Under the pieces are notes generated by a model, which saw only the letters and a program-made list of their open reading frames with translations, was not told the origin of the DNA and made no database searches. From assembly GCF_030812315.1 (NCBI RefSeq), contig NZ_JAUSSM010000023.1, forward strand, positions 1 to 34,238: a DNA stretch of 34,238 nucleotides, written 5' to 3'. Source of the stretch: Arthrobacter oryzae (GTDB lineage Bacteria; Actinomycetota; Actinomycetes; Actinomycetales; Micrococcaceae). Below are positions 23,807 to 31,434 of this stretch, in pieces. The position numbers were made by a program, and so were the translations under genes. The stretch's first letter is position 1. Each line of letters opens with the position of its first letter.

Positions 23807-24070
23807 TTAGATGCCCCGTTCTGCGGCTCCACCTTCGGTTCCTCCGTCAGCTCCTCCATCGGCACCGCTGTCAGCTCCCCCGTCAGCACCGCTGTCAGCT
23901 CCCCCGTCGGCACCGCTGTCAGCTCCTCCGTCGGCACCGCTGTCGGCACCGCCGTCAGCTCCCCCGTCGGCACCCCCATCAGCTCCCCCGTCATGCATGC
24001 CGGGGACGCCAGCCGCGCCACCGTCCGCGGGGCCTTCCTGCTGGCTTGGATCCTGCTCTGGACTGGTCAT
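23807..24070 (-). CDS. 87-aa D-[G/S]-G-A tetrapeptide-repeat protein, candidate substrate of the adjacent oxygenase
   Basis: ATG 24070 has an excellent GGGAGGAAG ribosome site. Residues 1-26 are a short leader-like region (MTSPEQDPSQQEG, then a lone DGGA, then VPGMH). Residues 27-82 are 14 consecutive four-residue units: twelve D-[G/S]-G-A, then DGGT and EGGA. DSGA and DGGA alternate from unit 5 to 12. The end is AERGI. The protein is strongly acidic with one Asp (or Glu) every fourth residue, and has no Cys, Lys or aromatic residues. It could bind divalent metal, or carry Asp-based modifications if the JmjC enzyme acts on it. No known family was recognised. Confidence 0.78.
   Translation of the reverse strand: MTSPEQDPSQQEGPADGGAAGVPGMHDGGADGGADGGADGGADSGADGGADSGADGGADSGADGGADSGADGGADGGTEGGAAERGI
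23825..23992 (-). repeat. 12-bp tandem repeat array (14 units) inside the D-[G/S]-G-A gene
   Basis: The 168 nt encode 14 four-codon units. Alternating GGC/AGC second codons give a 24-bp superperiod in the middle. Unit number may vary by replication slippage. Confidence 0.9.
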
Positions 24071-24119
24071 GCTTCCTCCCGAGAATCGAATCGCTAGGAT
24101 CAGCTCCGTTGCTGGCACC

Positions 24120-24167
24120 TGATCACCCAACCGGGCGGTCCTTCAGCGGCACCGCCCGTGATCACCC
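24120..24167. promoter_or_regulatory. Hairpin flanked by direct repeats upstream of the repeat-protein operon
   Basis: TGATCACCC occurs at 24120-24128 and again at 24159-24167. Between them is a perfect 8-bp hairpin, CGGGCGGT (24132-24139) and ACCGCCCG (24151-24158). The block is 50 to 97 nt before the start codon at 24070, so it lies in the promoter or 5' leader. It could be a paired operator or a leader structure. Confidence 0.5.
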
Positions 24168-24767
24168 TAACGGCACGGGCCAGCTCTGGGAACAACCCTT
24201 TTCTACAACGCAGGTAGATTCAGAACTGGGACAGTCCTATTCGGCCGGCCGGCGCGGAGTCCAGGGTCGGTCCACCCTTGCCATCAGCATCAGCTAAAAC
24301 GCCGTCACGTCGGATGTTGAAAGGCTGGTGCAAACAAGCGAACTGTACTGCGGGGAGCCGGTGGTTATACGGCGCGCGTCTCGCGACCCGTCGCCCATAG
24401 CCCGGGATGGACGTGGTCACCCCACACCCGACGATAACCGGATCGAGCTCCCGAGCGCCACGGCGTTCTGGGAAATATTGGGGACGATCACGCCATCACG
24501 TCATAATGCGGATCCATGCCACCGTAAGGTCTCGGCTCACGACTCCATAGCCTCTAAGGTCATTGAGGAGCAACGCGGGAAGATATCCCGGTCAACTGGC
24601 CGGTCAGGGTAGCCTCCTCTACGGGTTCACGGTGGACTCACATTTCGGCACCAGGTGCCTAATGCCCAGTTTCGGCCCGGACAAGGTGGGCTTGGAAAAG
24701 TAGTTGGTCGATGCTGATGTCTTCCGACCAGGAAGACCCTAGAACCCCTGAAGATTAGGGAAAAGCC
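24168..24767. other. Gene-free stretch upstream of the trypco1-like gene
   Basis: About 600 nt with no convincing gene. Two small palindromes are visible: GGCACCAGGTGCC at 24647-24659, and GTCTTCC/GGAAGAC at 24719-24737, the latter 30 nt before the trypco1-like ATG. Confidence 0.5.
24719..24737 (+). promoter_or_regulatory. Small hairpin in the leader of the trypco1-like gene
   Basis: Perfect 7-bp arms GTCTTCC and GGAAGAC around a 5-nt loop, ending 30 nt before ATG 24768. Role unknown. Confidence 0.3.
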
Positions 24768-24944
24768 ATGACCCGCCTGATTCAATTCCCCACTGTCAAC
24801 GGAGGACTGGTCCTCATCGAAGTCGCAGACGGCACTGGGGGCATCGTCACGCGCGGCGGGGCTCACGGTGGCAGCGACGAGCGCGTCGCCGATGGGCTCG
24901 ACGAGCGCATGGCCCACGTCAAAGCGGTCGCCACCGACGTCTGA
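24768..24944 (+). CDS. Truncated trypsin-co-occurring domain (trypco1/CU044_2847-like) protein, 58 aa
   Basis: ATG 24768 follows AGGGAAAAG. The sequence MTRLIQFPTVNGGLVLIEV, then GGIVTRGG and RVADGLDERMAHVKAVATDV, resembles the first half of trypco1 proteins: a beta-hairpin with LVEV, a glycine loop, then a helix. These small domains accompany trypsin-like proteases in predicted bacterial conflict systems. Family members are about 100-130 residues, so the second half is missing here. The stop is 10 nt before an inverted repeat at the end of the haloperoxidase gene. No protease partner is in the window. The family call is by eye and moderate. Confidence 0.5.
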   Translation: MTRLIQFPTVNGGLVLIEVADGTGGIVTRGGAHGGSDERVADGLDERMAHVKAVATDV

Positions 24945-24951
24945 TTCAGAT

Positions 24952-26406
24952 TTACCCAACCGATCCTGACCGCAAATGAACCAAATCGGTTGGGGAAATG
25001 ATCGGGTCAGTCGCAGGACCCTGCGACTGACATGGCGCCGGCTGGAAGTAGTGACCGCTGAGCCACAACGCCACCTCATTGCCGATCTCGGCGCCCTGTA
25101 CGACGGCGGTGCGGAAGTGGATGCCGCCCCAGACGCGAGCATCAACGATCTCCTGTATCGCCGCTGAGAATCCGTCGAAGTGCCGTGGCTCGCCCGGGAA
25201 GCGACCGGAGTTCACGTCGAAGGCGACCTCGTCCGTGCCGAAGAACTCATGCGCCGCATAGAGAGTGGCGCCGCTGACGCAGCCGTGGCCGGCCGGGTGA
25301 TCCGGGAACGGCGGTGTGCCGAGCGGCGGGACGGTCGCTGTCGATGGATCGAAGAGCGGTTTCCATGTCGGATCGGCTTCCGTCTCCGGATTGTCGTCGG
25401 TGTCGGCTTCTCGGATCGCCGCCATCGGACGCCAGAAGTTCCAGTAGTACTTGTCGTTCCAGCAAGCGACCGCGCCATCAGCGGCGGCGAGGTTGGTCAT
25501 CGCGAAGAGCCGAGCCGCGTCGGCCAGGTCGAGTCCGTGCTCCACGGCGAGGCTGCGGAACACGCCGTTCCAGAGCGCCACCGGCGGGGCTTGCCAGAAG
25601 ATGGCCGCAGTGGTCTGGTCGTCGGTTCGAGTGGTACTCACGAGCGCACCGATCTCCTTGACCTCGTTGAAGTCCGCTGTGTACTCGGCACTCCTCAGCG
25701 GGTTGGGACCCTCCGAGCGGAATTGGTCGGGACTCTCGATGATGAACGGTTGGAGATTGGCCACCCAGGCGTCCGGATCGAGCGCAGCGGGGGCGACGGG
25801 CCGCCAATCGCCGGGATCGGGTCCGATGTTGAACTCGAACGGGGCCATGAACCCGTCATCGGTGCGCGCGAGGATCATCGCCGCCGCGGCGGCCTCACCG
25901 GCGGCGACGCCCTCGTCCTTGTTCGGGCCGTCGGTGACGGCCGCGAGCGTTGCTTCGTACGCAGCGTCGAGGCCAGCTACTTGGTCCGACGGGACCAGAG
26001 TGACGAGCACGTGGTGTGCGGCGGTCGAGATCGCCGCATCGAACGATGCCTCCGGCCCGACGCCGACCGAGTCGCCGTCGAGCAGATACGGCTGGTACCC
26101 GCCGTCGATGGCGTTCACTGCGTCGTACACCGCGCCTTGAACCATCGCCATGCCGCGGAGCTGGCCGTGAGCCGTGGGACGCAGTGGGATGACGTGGTCT
26201 TGGGCGATGGCGCTCCACTCGATGAGGACCTCCGTGTTCGCCGGCGCCGCGTTCCGAGAGTTCGAGGCGCCGGCGCTCGACACTCCCGGTACAACGAGTG
26301 CGGCGGTCAGTGCCGGGATCAAGCAGAGCGCCCACCGTCGGCGCGCACCGTTCCTCGAAGTCCGCGATGGTCGCCTGTGATGATCGTAAGCGTTGCTGTT
26401 CGTCAT
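24952..26406 (-). CDS. Secreted vanadium-dependent haloperoxidase/PAP2-superfamily protein
   Basis: The 484-residue protein has an arginine-rich N-terminus and a signal-like hydrophobic stretch (WALCLIPALTAALVVPG), so it is exported. The vanadate-binding motifs of the family are in order: KYYWNFWRP (319-327), HPAGHGCVSGA (370-380, with the catalytic His) and RVWGGIHFR (424-432). These enzymes oxidise halides with hydrogen peroxide or act as acid phosphatases; the visible motifs do not settle which. GGAGGA is well placed before ATG 26406. The last 20 residues run into an inverted repeat next to the truncated trypco1-like gene, suggesting that the gene arrived by rearrangement. Confidence 0.87.
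   Translation of the reverse strand: MTNSNAYDHHRRPSRTSRNGARRRWALCLIPALTAALVVPGVSSAGASNSRNAAPANTEVLIEWSAIAQDHVIPLRPTAHGQLRGMAMVQGAVYDAVNAIDGGYQPYLLDGDSVGVGPEASFDAAISTAAHHVLVTLVPSDQVAGLDAAYEATLAAVTDGPNKDEGVAAGEAAAAAMILARTDDGFMAPFEFNIGPDPGDWRPVAPAALDPDAWVANLQPFIIESPDQFRSEGPNPLRSAEYTADFNEVKEIGALVSTTRTDDQTTAAIFWQAPPVALWNGVFRSLAVEHGLDLADAARLFAMTNLAAADGAVACWNDKYYWNFWRPMAAIREADTDDNPETEADPTWKPLFDPSTATVPPLGTPPFPDHPAGHGCVSGATLYAAHEFFGTDEVAFDVNSGRFPGEPRHFDGFSAAIQEIVDARVWGGIHFRTAVVQGAEIGNEVALWLSGHYFQPAPCQSQGPATDPIISPTDLVHLRSGSVG
24955..24994. repeat. 10-bp inverted repeat at the 3' junction of the haloperoxidase gene
   Basis: CCCAACCGAT (24955-24964) and ATCGGTTGGG (24985-24994) are perfect inverted copies 20 nt apart. 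It overlaps the last codons of the haloperoxidase gene and lies 10 nt after the trypco1-like stop. It could be a shared terminator for the two convergent genes or the scar of an insertion. Confidence 0.6.
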
Positions 26407-26968
26407 GTCGTCGGTCCTCCAGTCGTCACGGAGCCATGTTCAAGCGAACCCGACGGAGTCGACATCTCATGGGTGCCCGACACCGGCGGCACGCGACCGC
26501 CCGAGGTCAGCGCGATGCGCAGTCCGTGCGGTTACTCCAAGGGTGAGCCTCTGCCAGCGCGTTGTCCAGTGGAACCGTGTCCGGCAGCCCGGGAGGTCGC
26601 GGGCCAGGCCTGGGTCACACTCTCCAGGAACTATCCGGTGAACTTAGCTACCGGATGGCAACCAAGCAGATCTCTGCAACAAGAACTTCAGCGCGTGTGT
26701 AAAAGAAGAACTTCTCGACGCCGCCGCCCGTAACCTGGGGCCCCGCCTAGGCGTGGACCAGCAGACCGGGGAACGGGACATATAGGTGTGAAGTTGCTTC
26801 ATTCGTTCAAGTCAGTCGGTGAGACGTCTCGTATGTCTAGGGTTTCGAGACGGCCTAGAGTCTTCTGGTGGGGACCTTCACCGGAGCTGTAACCCGGGCA
26901 GATCCGACGGCGCCACACGAAGAACATTCTTTTCGTAATGGCCCCGGGGGCTCATGTAACTATGAAGG
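26407..26968. other. Gene-poor stretch upstream of the haloperoxidase
   Basis: About 560 nt. It must hold the haloperoxidase promoter. A plus-strand frame near 26640-26785 ends KEELLDAAARNLGPRLGVDQ and could be a coding remnant, but no start or family could be given. Confidence 0.4.
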
Positions 26969-27288
26969 ATGGTGGACGAAGAACTCAGTGCGGCGTTTAA
27001 GGCCTCTTACGAAGCTTGGTATGAGTATCGCTACGATCCGGCGCGCCAGCGCGGGAAGCCGCGCTGTCAGGGAAGGAGCGATTCCTAGTTGCGGTCGGCC
27101 CTGTGCGAGGTCCGGAGTTGTGGACCACCATCCGTGCATTGCAGGATGAAACAGGCCGTGTACCTGATCCCGGCGGACCGCTCACAAAGTACATCGACGC
27201 ACTTCGTGCTTGGGCAACCACCCATCCTGAGGTCGATCCCAGCGTGATGTGGACAATCATCGACCCGCTGATCCGGGATCACCGGTGA
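26969..27288 (+). pseudogene. Small unknown gene broken by a single-base shift
   Basis: From ATG 26969 the frame reads MVDEELSAAFKASYEAWYEY and runs to a stop at 27088. One frame over, from about 27053, it continues as AREAALSGKERFLVAVGPVR, then PELWTTIRALQDETG, and ends PSVMWTIIDPLIRDHR at 27288. Both halves are protein-like and meet in the CGCGCCAGCGCGGG stretch, where one missing base explains the break. Joined, it is a helical protein of about 106 residues with no recognised family. Confidence 0.5.
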
Positions 27289-27478
27289 GCCACTCGGAGT
27301 ACTTTTACGAGGTGATGTTTCCATAGCGGGATAGTCTGCCGGGATACCCTGCCGTGGTCATGGAGCAGCACCGCGGTAAGCCGCTGGCCCAACGGGCACT
27401 GCAGTGCACATTGCGGATCCCTGGCTGAGACATCTTGGGCGCCGAGATAAGATTCCGCCAGCAGTCTAGAGTAGTGCC

Positions 27479-28006
27479 GTGAAGACCCTCTTCAGTGGTC
27501 GATTGTGGGTGCACTACGGCCAGGCCTATGTCGTGTCCGGGACCGTCTTCGATTCCGATTTGCAGGCATCTTTTCGAGGTCAGTCCAACGGCCTGTGCGG
27601 TGCATCCAGCCCCAACCTCCTATTTCTAATCACGGGTCTGCACACCGGCCACGTGAATTTCAGCGTCGAGTTCTCCAATGCAGAACCGCCACTGGACCGG
27701 GCATGGGAGGACGTCGTCGAAGTCTCATCCACAATGGTCAACCGTCCCTTCCTAGAGGAGTGGGCAGGCCAGGTTTCATATCCAATAGACCTATCTCCTG
27801 GTACCTACCGCGTCCGGTACGCGGCAAAGGGAATGGACTCTGCCCGCGCAGTCGACACAATCGTTGAAACGGAGGAGCCAATCGACACCTATCACCTCAG
27901 CTTCTGGCCCGCTAAGGGCGACGCGCCCGACCGCGTGGTTCGCCAGGAGAGCCAAACCGCAATGTACTGGAATGGCTGGGCCACCTCGCTCCATCCCACA
28001 AGTTGA
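27479..28006 (+). CDS. Unknown actinobacterial protein (175 aa)
   Basis: The GTG start at 27479 was chosen as the first in-frame start. The product is soluble and beta-rich: FSGRLWVHYGQAYVVSG, AWEDVVEVSSTMV, LSPGTYRVRYAAKGMDSARA, YHLSFWPAKGDAPDRVVRQ and TAMYWNGWA. This pattern recalls an uncharacterised family common in actinobacteria, in which a WEDVVEVS strand and a YRVRYxAxGMDxARxxDT strand are conserved. Several family members sit near toxin-like genes, but no such partner is visible here. Function unknown. Confidence 0.7.
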   Translation: MKTLFSGRLWVHYGQAYVVSGTVFDSDLQASFRGQSNGLCGASSPNLLFLITGLHTGHVNFSVEFSNAEPPLDRAWEDVVEVSSTMVNRPFLEEWAGQVSYPIDLSPGTYRVRYAAKGMDSARAVDTIVETEEPIDTYHLSFWPAKGDAPDRVVRQESQTAMYWNGWATSLHPTS

Positions 28007-28157
28007 AGGCAGATGGGTGGGGATGGTTCCAGATAGCGATTCCCTTAGGCAGACCGCCCCTGCGTCTGTCCGGTCTGGCTTGTCTCATAACCTAGGTGCC
28101 TCAGATCCCCACGGATACGAAACGGTGAGTTTAGGCTAAGCCCTCCCCTGGTTCTGC

Positions 28158-28195
28158 GCGCCATTTAGCGATCACAAAACGCCGCCAAATAGCGC
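28158..28195. repeat. Imperfect 13-bp inverted repeat, res-like
   Basis: GCGCCATTTAGCG (28158-28170) and CGCCAAATAGCGC (28183-28195) are inverted copies with 11 of 13 matches. It lies 50-87 nt before the serine-recombinase remnant, where resolvase res sites are usually found. Confidence 0.4.
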
Positions 28196-28220
28196 CGAAA
28201 GTCACAATTTTTCGGCACCT

Positions 28221-28238
28221 ATTCCGGCAAGTCGGAAT
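28221..28238. repeat. 18-bp palindrome next to the recombinase remnant
   Basis: ATTCCG and CGGAAT arms flank GCAAGT. It may be a second recombinase subsite or an operator. Confidence 0.35.
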
Positions 28239-28244
28239 GACTAG

Positions 28245-28397
28245 TCAGAGACGGTCGATTTAGACGGAGCCCTTGCCCTGCTCCGGACTAAGGGTTCTTC
28301 CTTCCGGGAAATAACCGCCGTGACCGGTCTGAAGCGCACGACCCTGTACCGACACCTACCGCCCCGGTCCCCCGGCGACGAACCAGCTGCCTCATAG
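28245..28397 (+). pseudogene. Serine recombinase (resolvase/invertase) C-terminal HTH remnant
   Basis: The 50 codons between two stops read VDLDGALALLRTKGSSFREI, then TAVTGLKRTTLYRHL. This is the Hin-type helix-turn-helix of the resolvase family (normally a run like ALRxEGxSxREIAxxLGxSRxTVYRxL). The catalytic N-terminal domain is absent, so the gene is dead. It marks an old mobile element. Confidence 0.65.
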
Positions 28398-28918
28398 TCT
28401 TCGGTAGGCATGCAGAAACTCGGCTTCACCGACGCCTCGTCGAAATACGTGACGTGAGATGGCCGTGCCCGTGGCGACAGCACGTTTCGACGCCAACGAC
28501 AGGTCCGTCGTCGAACGAGCAGAACTCGCCCTCTGAAGACAATCCAGCGCCGCGCAGCTAACACCGTAGTTTCTCCGCGGACCAGCAGCACACGCTGGCG
28601 TCATGCCGCCCACTCCCCCACCTCCATGGGCTGAAACGGAGGAACTGGCACGACCGGCCTGGGCCGTTAGGCTGGCACGGAAGAAGCTGGCGTCGAATCC
28701 GGGGAGAGGGAGTCCCTGCTCAGTGCGGCACCAGGAGCGCTGTCGCGTTGTGACAAAAGGTCCGTTATCGGCGTTTGAATAATCCCCGGAAACACGGAGG
28801 AGAAGCACCCATTGTCGGTCGTTTCAGTGGTCGCCGTCCTGCAGCCGCCCGTCCTATTGCCGCCAGGCCGCTCATCACTTCGTTCGTCGCTGCGCTGGAC
28901 GGCAGCCTTGTTCGGCGG
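28398..28918. other. Gene-free stretch after the recombinase remnant
   Basis: About 520 nt. The reading frames are arginine/serine-rich shadows. No insertion-sequence ends were recognised. Confidence 0.5.
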
Positions 28919-29497
28919 CTACCCCCGGCCAGAAAACAGGACCGAGGCCACACCCCGGGCGGCCTGCCGCGGGTCGGCGGGGAGTCCCGCAGGCAGGTTG
29001 CCGCTGAGCCAAAGCGTGGCGAATCCGTGGACCAGGGACCAGGCCGCCAGCGCCGCCTCCTGCGAATCCGGCCCGGATTCCGAAGCCCCGAATGGGGCAG
29101 CTCCCCGGTAGAGGGACTCGCCCGCCCGCGCCTTGGCCGCGATCAGCTCGGGGTCATCGGCCCGGTACAACTCCGGCCGGAACATCACGGCGAAGTGGGC
29201 GGGGTGCCCGACGGCGAAGCCGACATAGGCCACCCCCACCTCCAGAAAGTCGCCGGATTGCCGCTGCGCCTCGGCCAGCGCGTCCGCCAGGAACCCGAAA
29301 CCCTGCACCGCCACGGCGGTCAGCAGGCCGGCCCTGTCCCCAAAGTGGTGCGCCGGGGCGGCATGGGACACACCCGCCCGCCTGGCCAGATCCCGCAGAC
29401 TCAAGGCCGACGGACCGGACTCGGCGATGACGTCGAGTGCCGCGCTGATGATCGTGCGCGGAAGATTCCCATGATGGTAAGACGCGTGCGTGCTCAT
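28919..29497 (-). CDS. TetR-family transcriptional regulator
   Basis: The 192-residue protein has a classical N-terminal HTH: IISAALDVIAESGPSALSLR, DLARRAGVSHAAPAHHFGDR and AGLLTAVAVQGF. The ligand-binding half resembles the TetR_C_33/WHG type (HPAHFAVMFRPEL, AWSLVHGFATLWLSGN). It reads divergently from the DoxX-family gene, with 98 nt between them, so it probably represses that gene and itself. Confidence 0.9.
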   Translation of the reverse strand: MSTHASYHHGNLPRTIISAALDVIAESGPSALSLRDLARRAGVSHAAPAHHFGDRAGLLTAVAVQGFGFLADALAEAQRQSGDFLEVGVAYVGFAVGHPAHFAVMFRPELYRADDPELIAAKARAGESLYRGAAPFGASESGPDSQEAALAAWSLVHGFATLWLSGNLPAGLPADPRQAARGVASVLFSGRG

Positions 29498-29514
29498 GCC
29501 TCCAGCCTAACCCC

Positions 29515-29569
29515 AATCTAGCCATTGACAAGTTCAGGCGGGAGAGTAATCTAGTCAGTGTCAAGATTC
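29515..29569 (+). promoter_or_regulatory. doxX promoter with paired direct repeats (likely TetR operator)
   Basis: TTGACA (29525-29530) and TAATCT (29547-29552) with a 16-nt spacer form a good promoter for the doxX-like gene. A 21-nt imperfect direct repeat starting AATCTAG occurs at 29515 and 29548, 33 bp apart (about three helix turns), covering both boxes. That is where the divergent TetR protein would bind. Confidence 0.55.
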
Positions 29570-29595
29570 ACCCGATGCACCTGAAAGGACGCATC

Positions 29596-30117
29596 ATGGC
29601 CCCACTCATCACCCTCCTGGCCGTCACCCTCCTGCTGCGTGCCGCCGGTGCCGCCGGCATCAGGCCGCTTCGGTCCTGGCACACCAGCCTGCGCGGTGGC
29701 CTCGCGGCCATGTTCACGCTTACCGGGACGGCGCACTTCAACGGCATGCGCGAGGACCTCATCGCAATGGTGCCGCCGGCCCTGCCCTATCCTGAGCTGC
29801 TGGTTACCCTGACGGGCGTGCTAGAACTGATTGCAGCCGCCGGCCTGCTCCACCGCCGGACGGCGCCGTGGGCGGCAGGCGGACTGACCCTGCTGCTGGT
29901 GGCCATGTTCCCGGCGAACGTCCACGCCGCACTCGCCGGACTCATACTCAACGGCGAACCGGCCACGGCGCTCCTGCCGCGGACGCTGATGCAGCTGGTA
30001 TTCGTCGCCGCCACGGTCGTCGTGGTGCTCCCCTACATTAAGGCCTTGCCCCGCCGCCGGTCAGCGGCCACCCGCACGGCGCTGCCCGCCAGGATCCCGG
30101 AAAGCCTCCACGAGTAA
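29596..30117 (+). CDS. DoxX-family integral membrane protein
   Basis: The 173-residue protein has four predicted helices: LITLLAVTLLLRAAGAAG, the segment GLAAMFTLTGTAHF, ELLVTLTGVLELIAAAGLL, and AAGGLTLLLVAMFPANVHA, plus a late LMQLVFVAATVVVVLPYI. The motifs TGTAHF and LTGVLELIAAAGLL are typical of DoxX-like proteins, linked in other bacteria to thiol/oxidative stress and redox complexes. ATG 29596 has GAAAGGA upstream. It is likely controlled by the divergent TetR gene. Confidence 0.87.
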   Translation: MAPLITLLAVTLLLRAAGAAGIRPLRSWHTSLRGGLAAMFTLTGTAHFNGMREDLIAMVPPALPYPELLVTLTGVLELIAAAGLLHRRTAPWAAGGLTLLLVAMFPANVHAALAGLILNGEPATALLPRTLMQLVFVAATVVVVLPYIKALPRRRSAATRTALPARIPESLHE

Positions 30118-30132
30118 CTGCAAGAAACCTGC

Positions 30133-30174
30133 GGCGGCGGTCCCATCGGATGAGTTCCGGCCGGGACCGCCGCC
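30133..30174 (+). terminator. 12-bp perfect hairpin after the DoxX gene
   Basis: GGCGGCGGTCCC (30133-30144) and GGGACCGCCGCC (30163-30174) pair perfectly around an 18-nt loop, 15 nt after the stop. No T-tract. Confidence 0.7.
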
Positions 30175-31434
30175 CCGTCTCGATCCGGCTCATCGCCCGG
30201 CCAGCAAACCAAGGCCGCCTGGGAACACCGGAATTTAAGGCCGGAAACCGCTTCTCAGCCACACGACCCAAACACTACCCACTCGGGCCCAACGTTCCTC
30301 ACGAATCGCACAGAAACTATCCACGACCCTCAGGCCCTACAGTCCCGCGCCCGGGTGCTTAGAACGGCATCCCCGTCAGCACGCGCGGCCGCATTCAGGC
30401 CGATGGGATGGAGCGCTAAACAGCAGCATATTAGGAATCCCTGTCAGGGATCGCTCCCGATTCATGCCCACGTAACCGGAGCAACCTGAGCTTCAGCAAC
30501 AGGAACAAACAGAATCAGGACCGAAGGCTGATCTGCCATTGGCCCTGGTCCTGTTCATGAACCAGTATTTGGAAACCGAGCCGCAGGCGGCGGTTCGGGC
30601 CGAATAGGGGCTAATTTGTTTGCCGGTAGATTCCATGGAAAGACTGGAACACCATCAAAGCGTTGATCACATCCCCATCGGGCATTTACGACAGGCTCAC
30701 AGCCGCCTGAGCATTCGGCCGGGCCTGGCGACACCTACCCGGGCGTCAGGAAACCGAATCGGCTTCAGGACTCCACGACACTGCAACCGAAGGCCGCAGT
30801 TCGCCGCTCCCGGGAGCGCCACGTCTGAAATCCGCTTCGCCGGGACCATCGGGCGTACGGTCCCGGACACATGGAAATATCGCCGCTGAAACGTGGCTGG
30901 AATGTCCGCGGAACGTTGCAGTGCCACAGTGGTTTCGGGGGATGAGCCCCCTACCGCCGTAGTCAAGGAGCCGAAGATGACGTAGAACGGACCAGCTCCA
31001 GCTTGCTCGTGTGAGGAGCTTTCACCCGGGGACGAGGTCGAGGCCTGGCATGACGGGCGACTCATCCACTGCGGGCGCATAATGGCGACTTTGCCGTCAA
31101 CGGCGATGGTCTGGATCCTCTGCGGCAGAACAGGGACCCGCAAACTCGTGGACGTGGAGGCTTCGAACATCGTACGGATCCGCACTGCCGAAGCTATGGG
31201 CGCTGCCGTCGACCAGCCCACGGTCGGCCGCGTATGACGTGCGTCCGACCTGTTGCAACGCGGTGAATATGGCCGATTAACGCTGACGCGTGGTCTGTAC
31301 CGCCACTCCTGGGCACCGGATGCTGACCCGGCCTTGTCTTCCGCTGATATCGTCCAACCAACGATCATTGCCTGTGGACGGTTGGGGCAGTCTGGGCGGG
31401 ACAGGTTGCGGGCTTGGGCGTTGTGCAGTGGGGG
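30175..31434. other. 1.26-kb gene-poor stretch
   Basis: No gene could be supported. A minus-strand frame of 223 codons (30697-31368) has no ribosome site and a serine/arginine-rich product. A hairpin-prone segment with CAGGACC and GGTCCTG about 24 nt apart lies near 30518-30555, and the palindrome CCCTGTCAGGG lies near 30440-30450. The stretch may be decayed coding DNA. Confidence 0.5.

Noticed and set aside
23825..23992. Tandem repeats as a possible CRISPR array
   Set aside because: Units are 12 bp, contiguous and coding, with no spacers and no cas genes.
23811..24122. Plus-strand proline/serine/alanine repeat protein (PPSAPPSAP type)
   Set aside because: It is the complement of the D-[G/S]-G-A repeat gene, which has a strong ribosome site and is coupled to the oxygenase.
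24647..24659. 13-bp palindrome GGCACCAGGTGCC
   Set aside because: Short, more than 100 nt from the nearest start and without other promoter signals.
25180..26733. A 517-codon open frame on the plus strand
   Set aside because: It lies antisense to the haloperoxidase gene, which has motifs, a signal peptide and a good ribosome site. The plus-strand product is arginine/glycine-rich and has no family pattern.
30697..31368. A 223-codon minus-strand frame in the gap after doxX
   Set aside because: No ribosome site, no recognisable domain and shadow-like composition.
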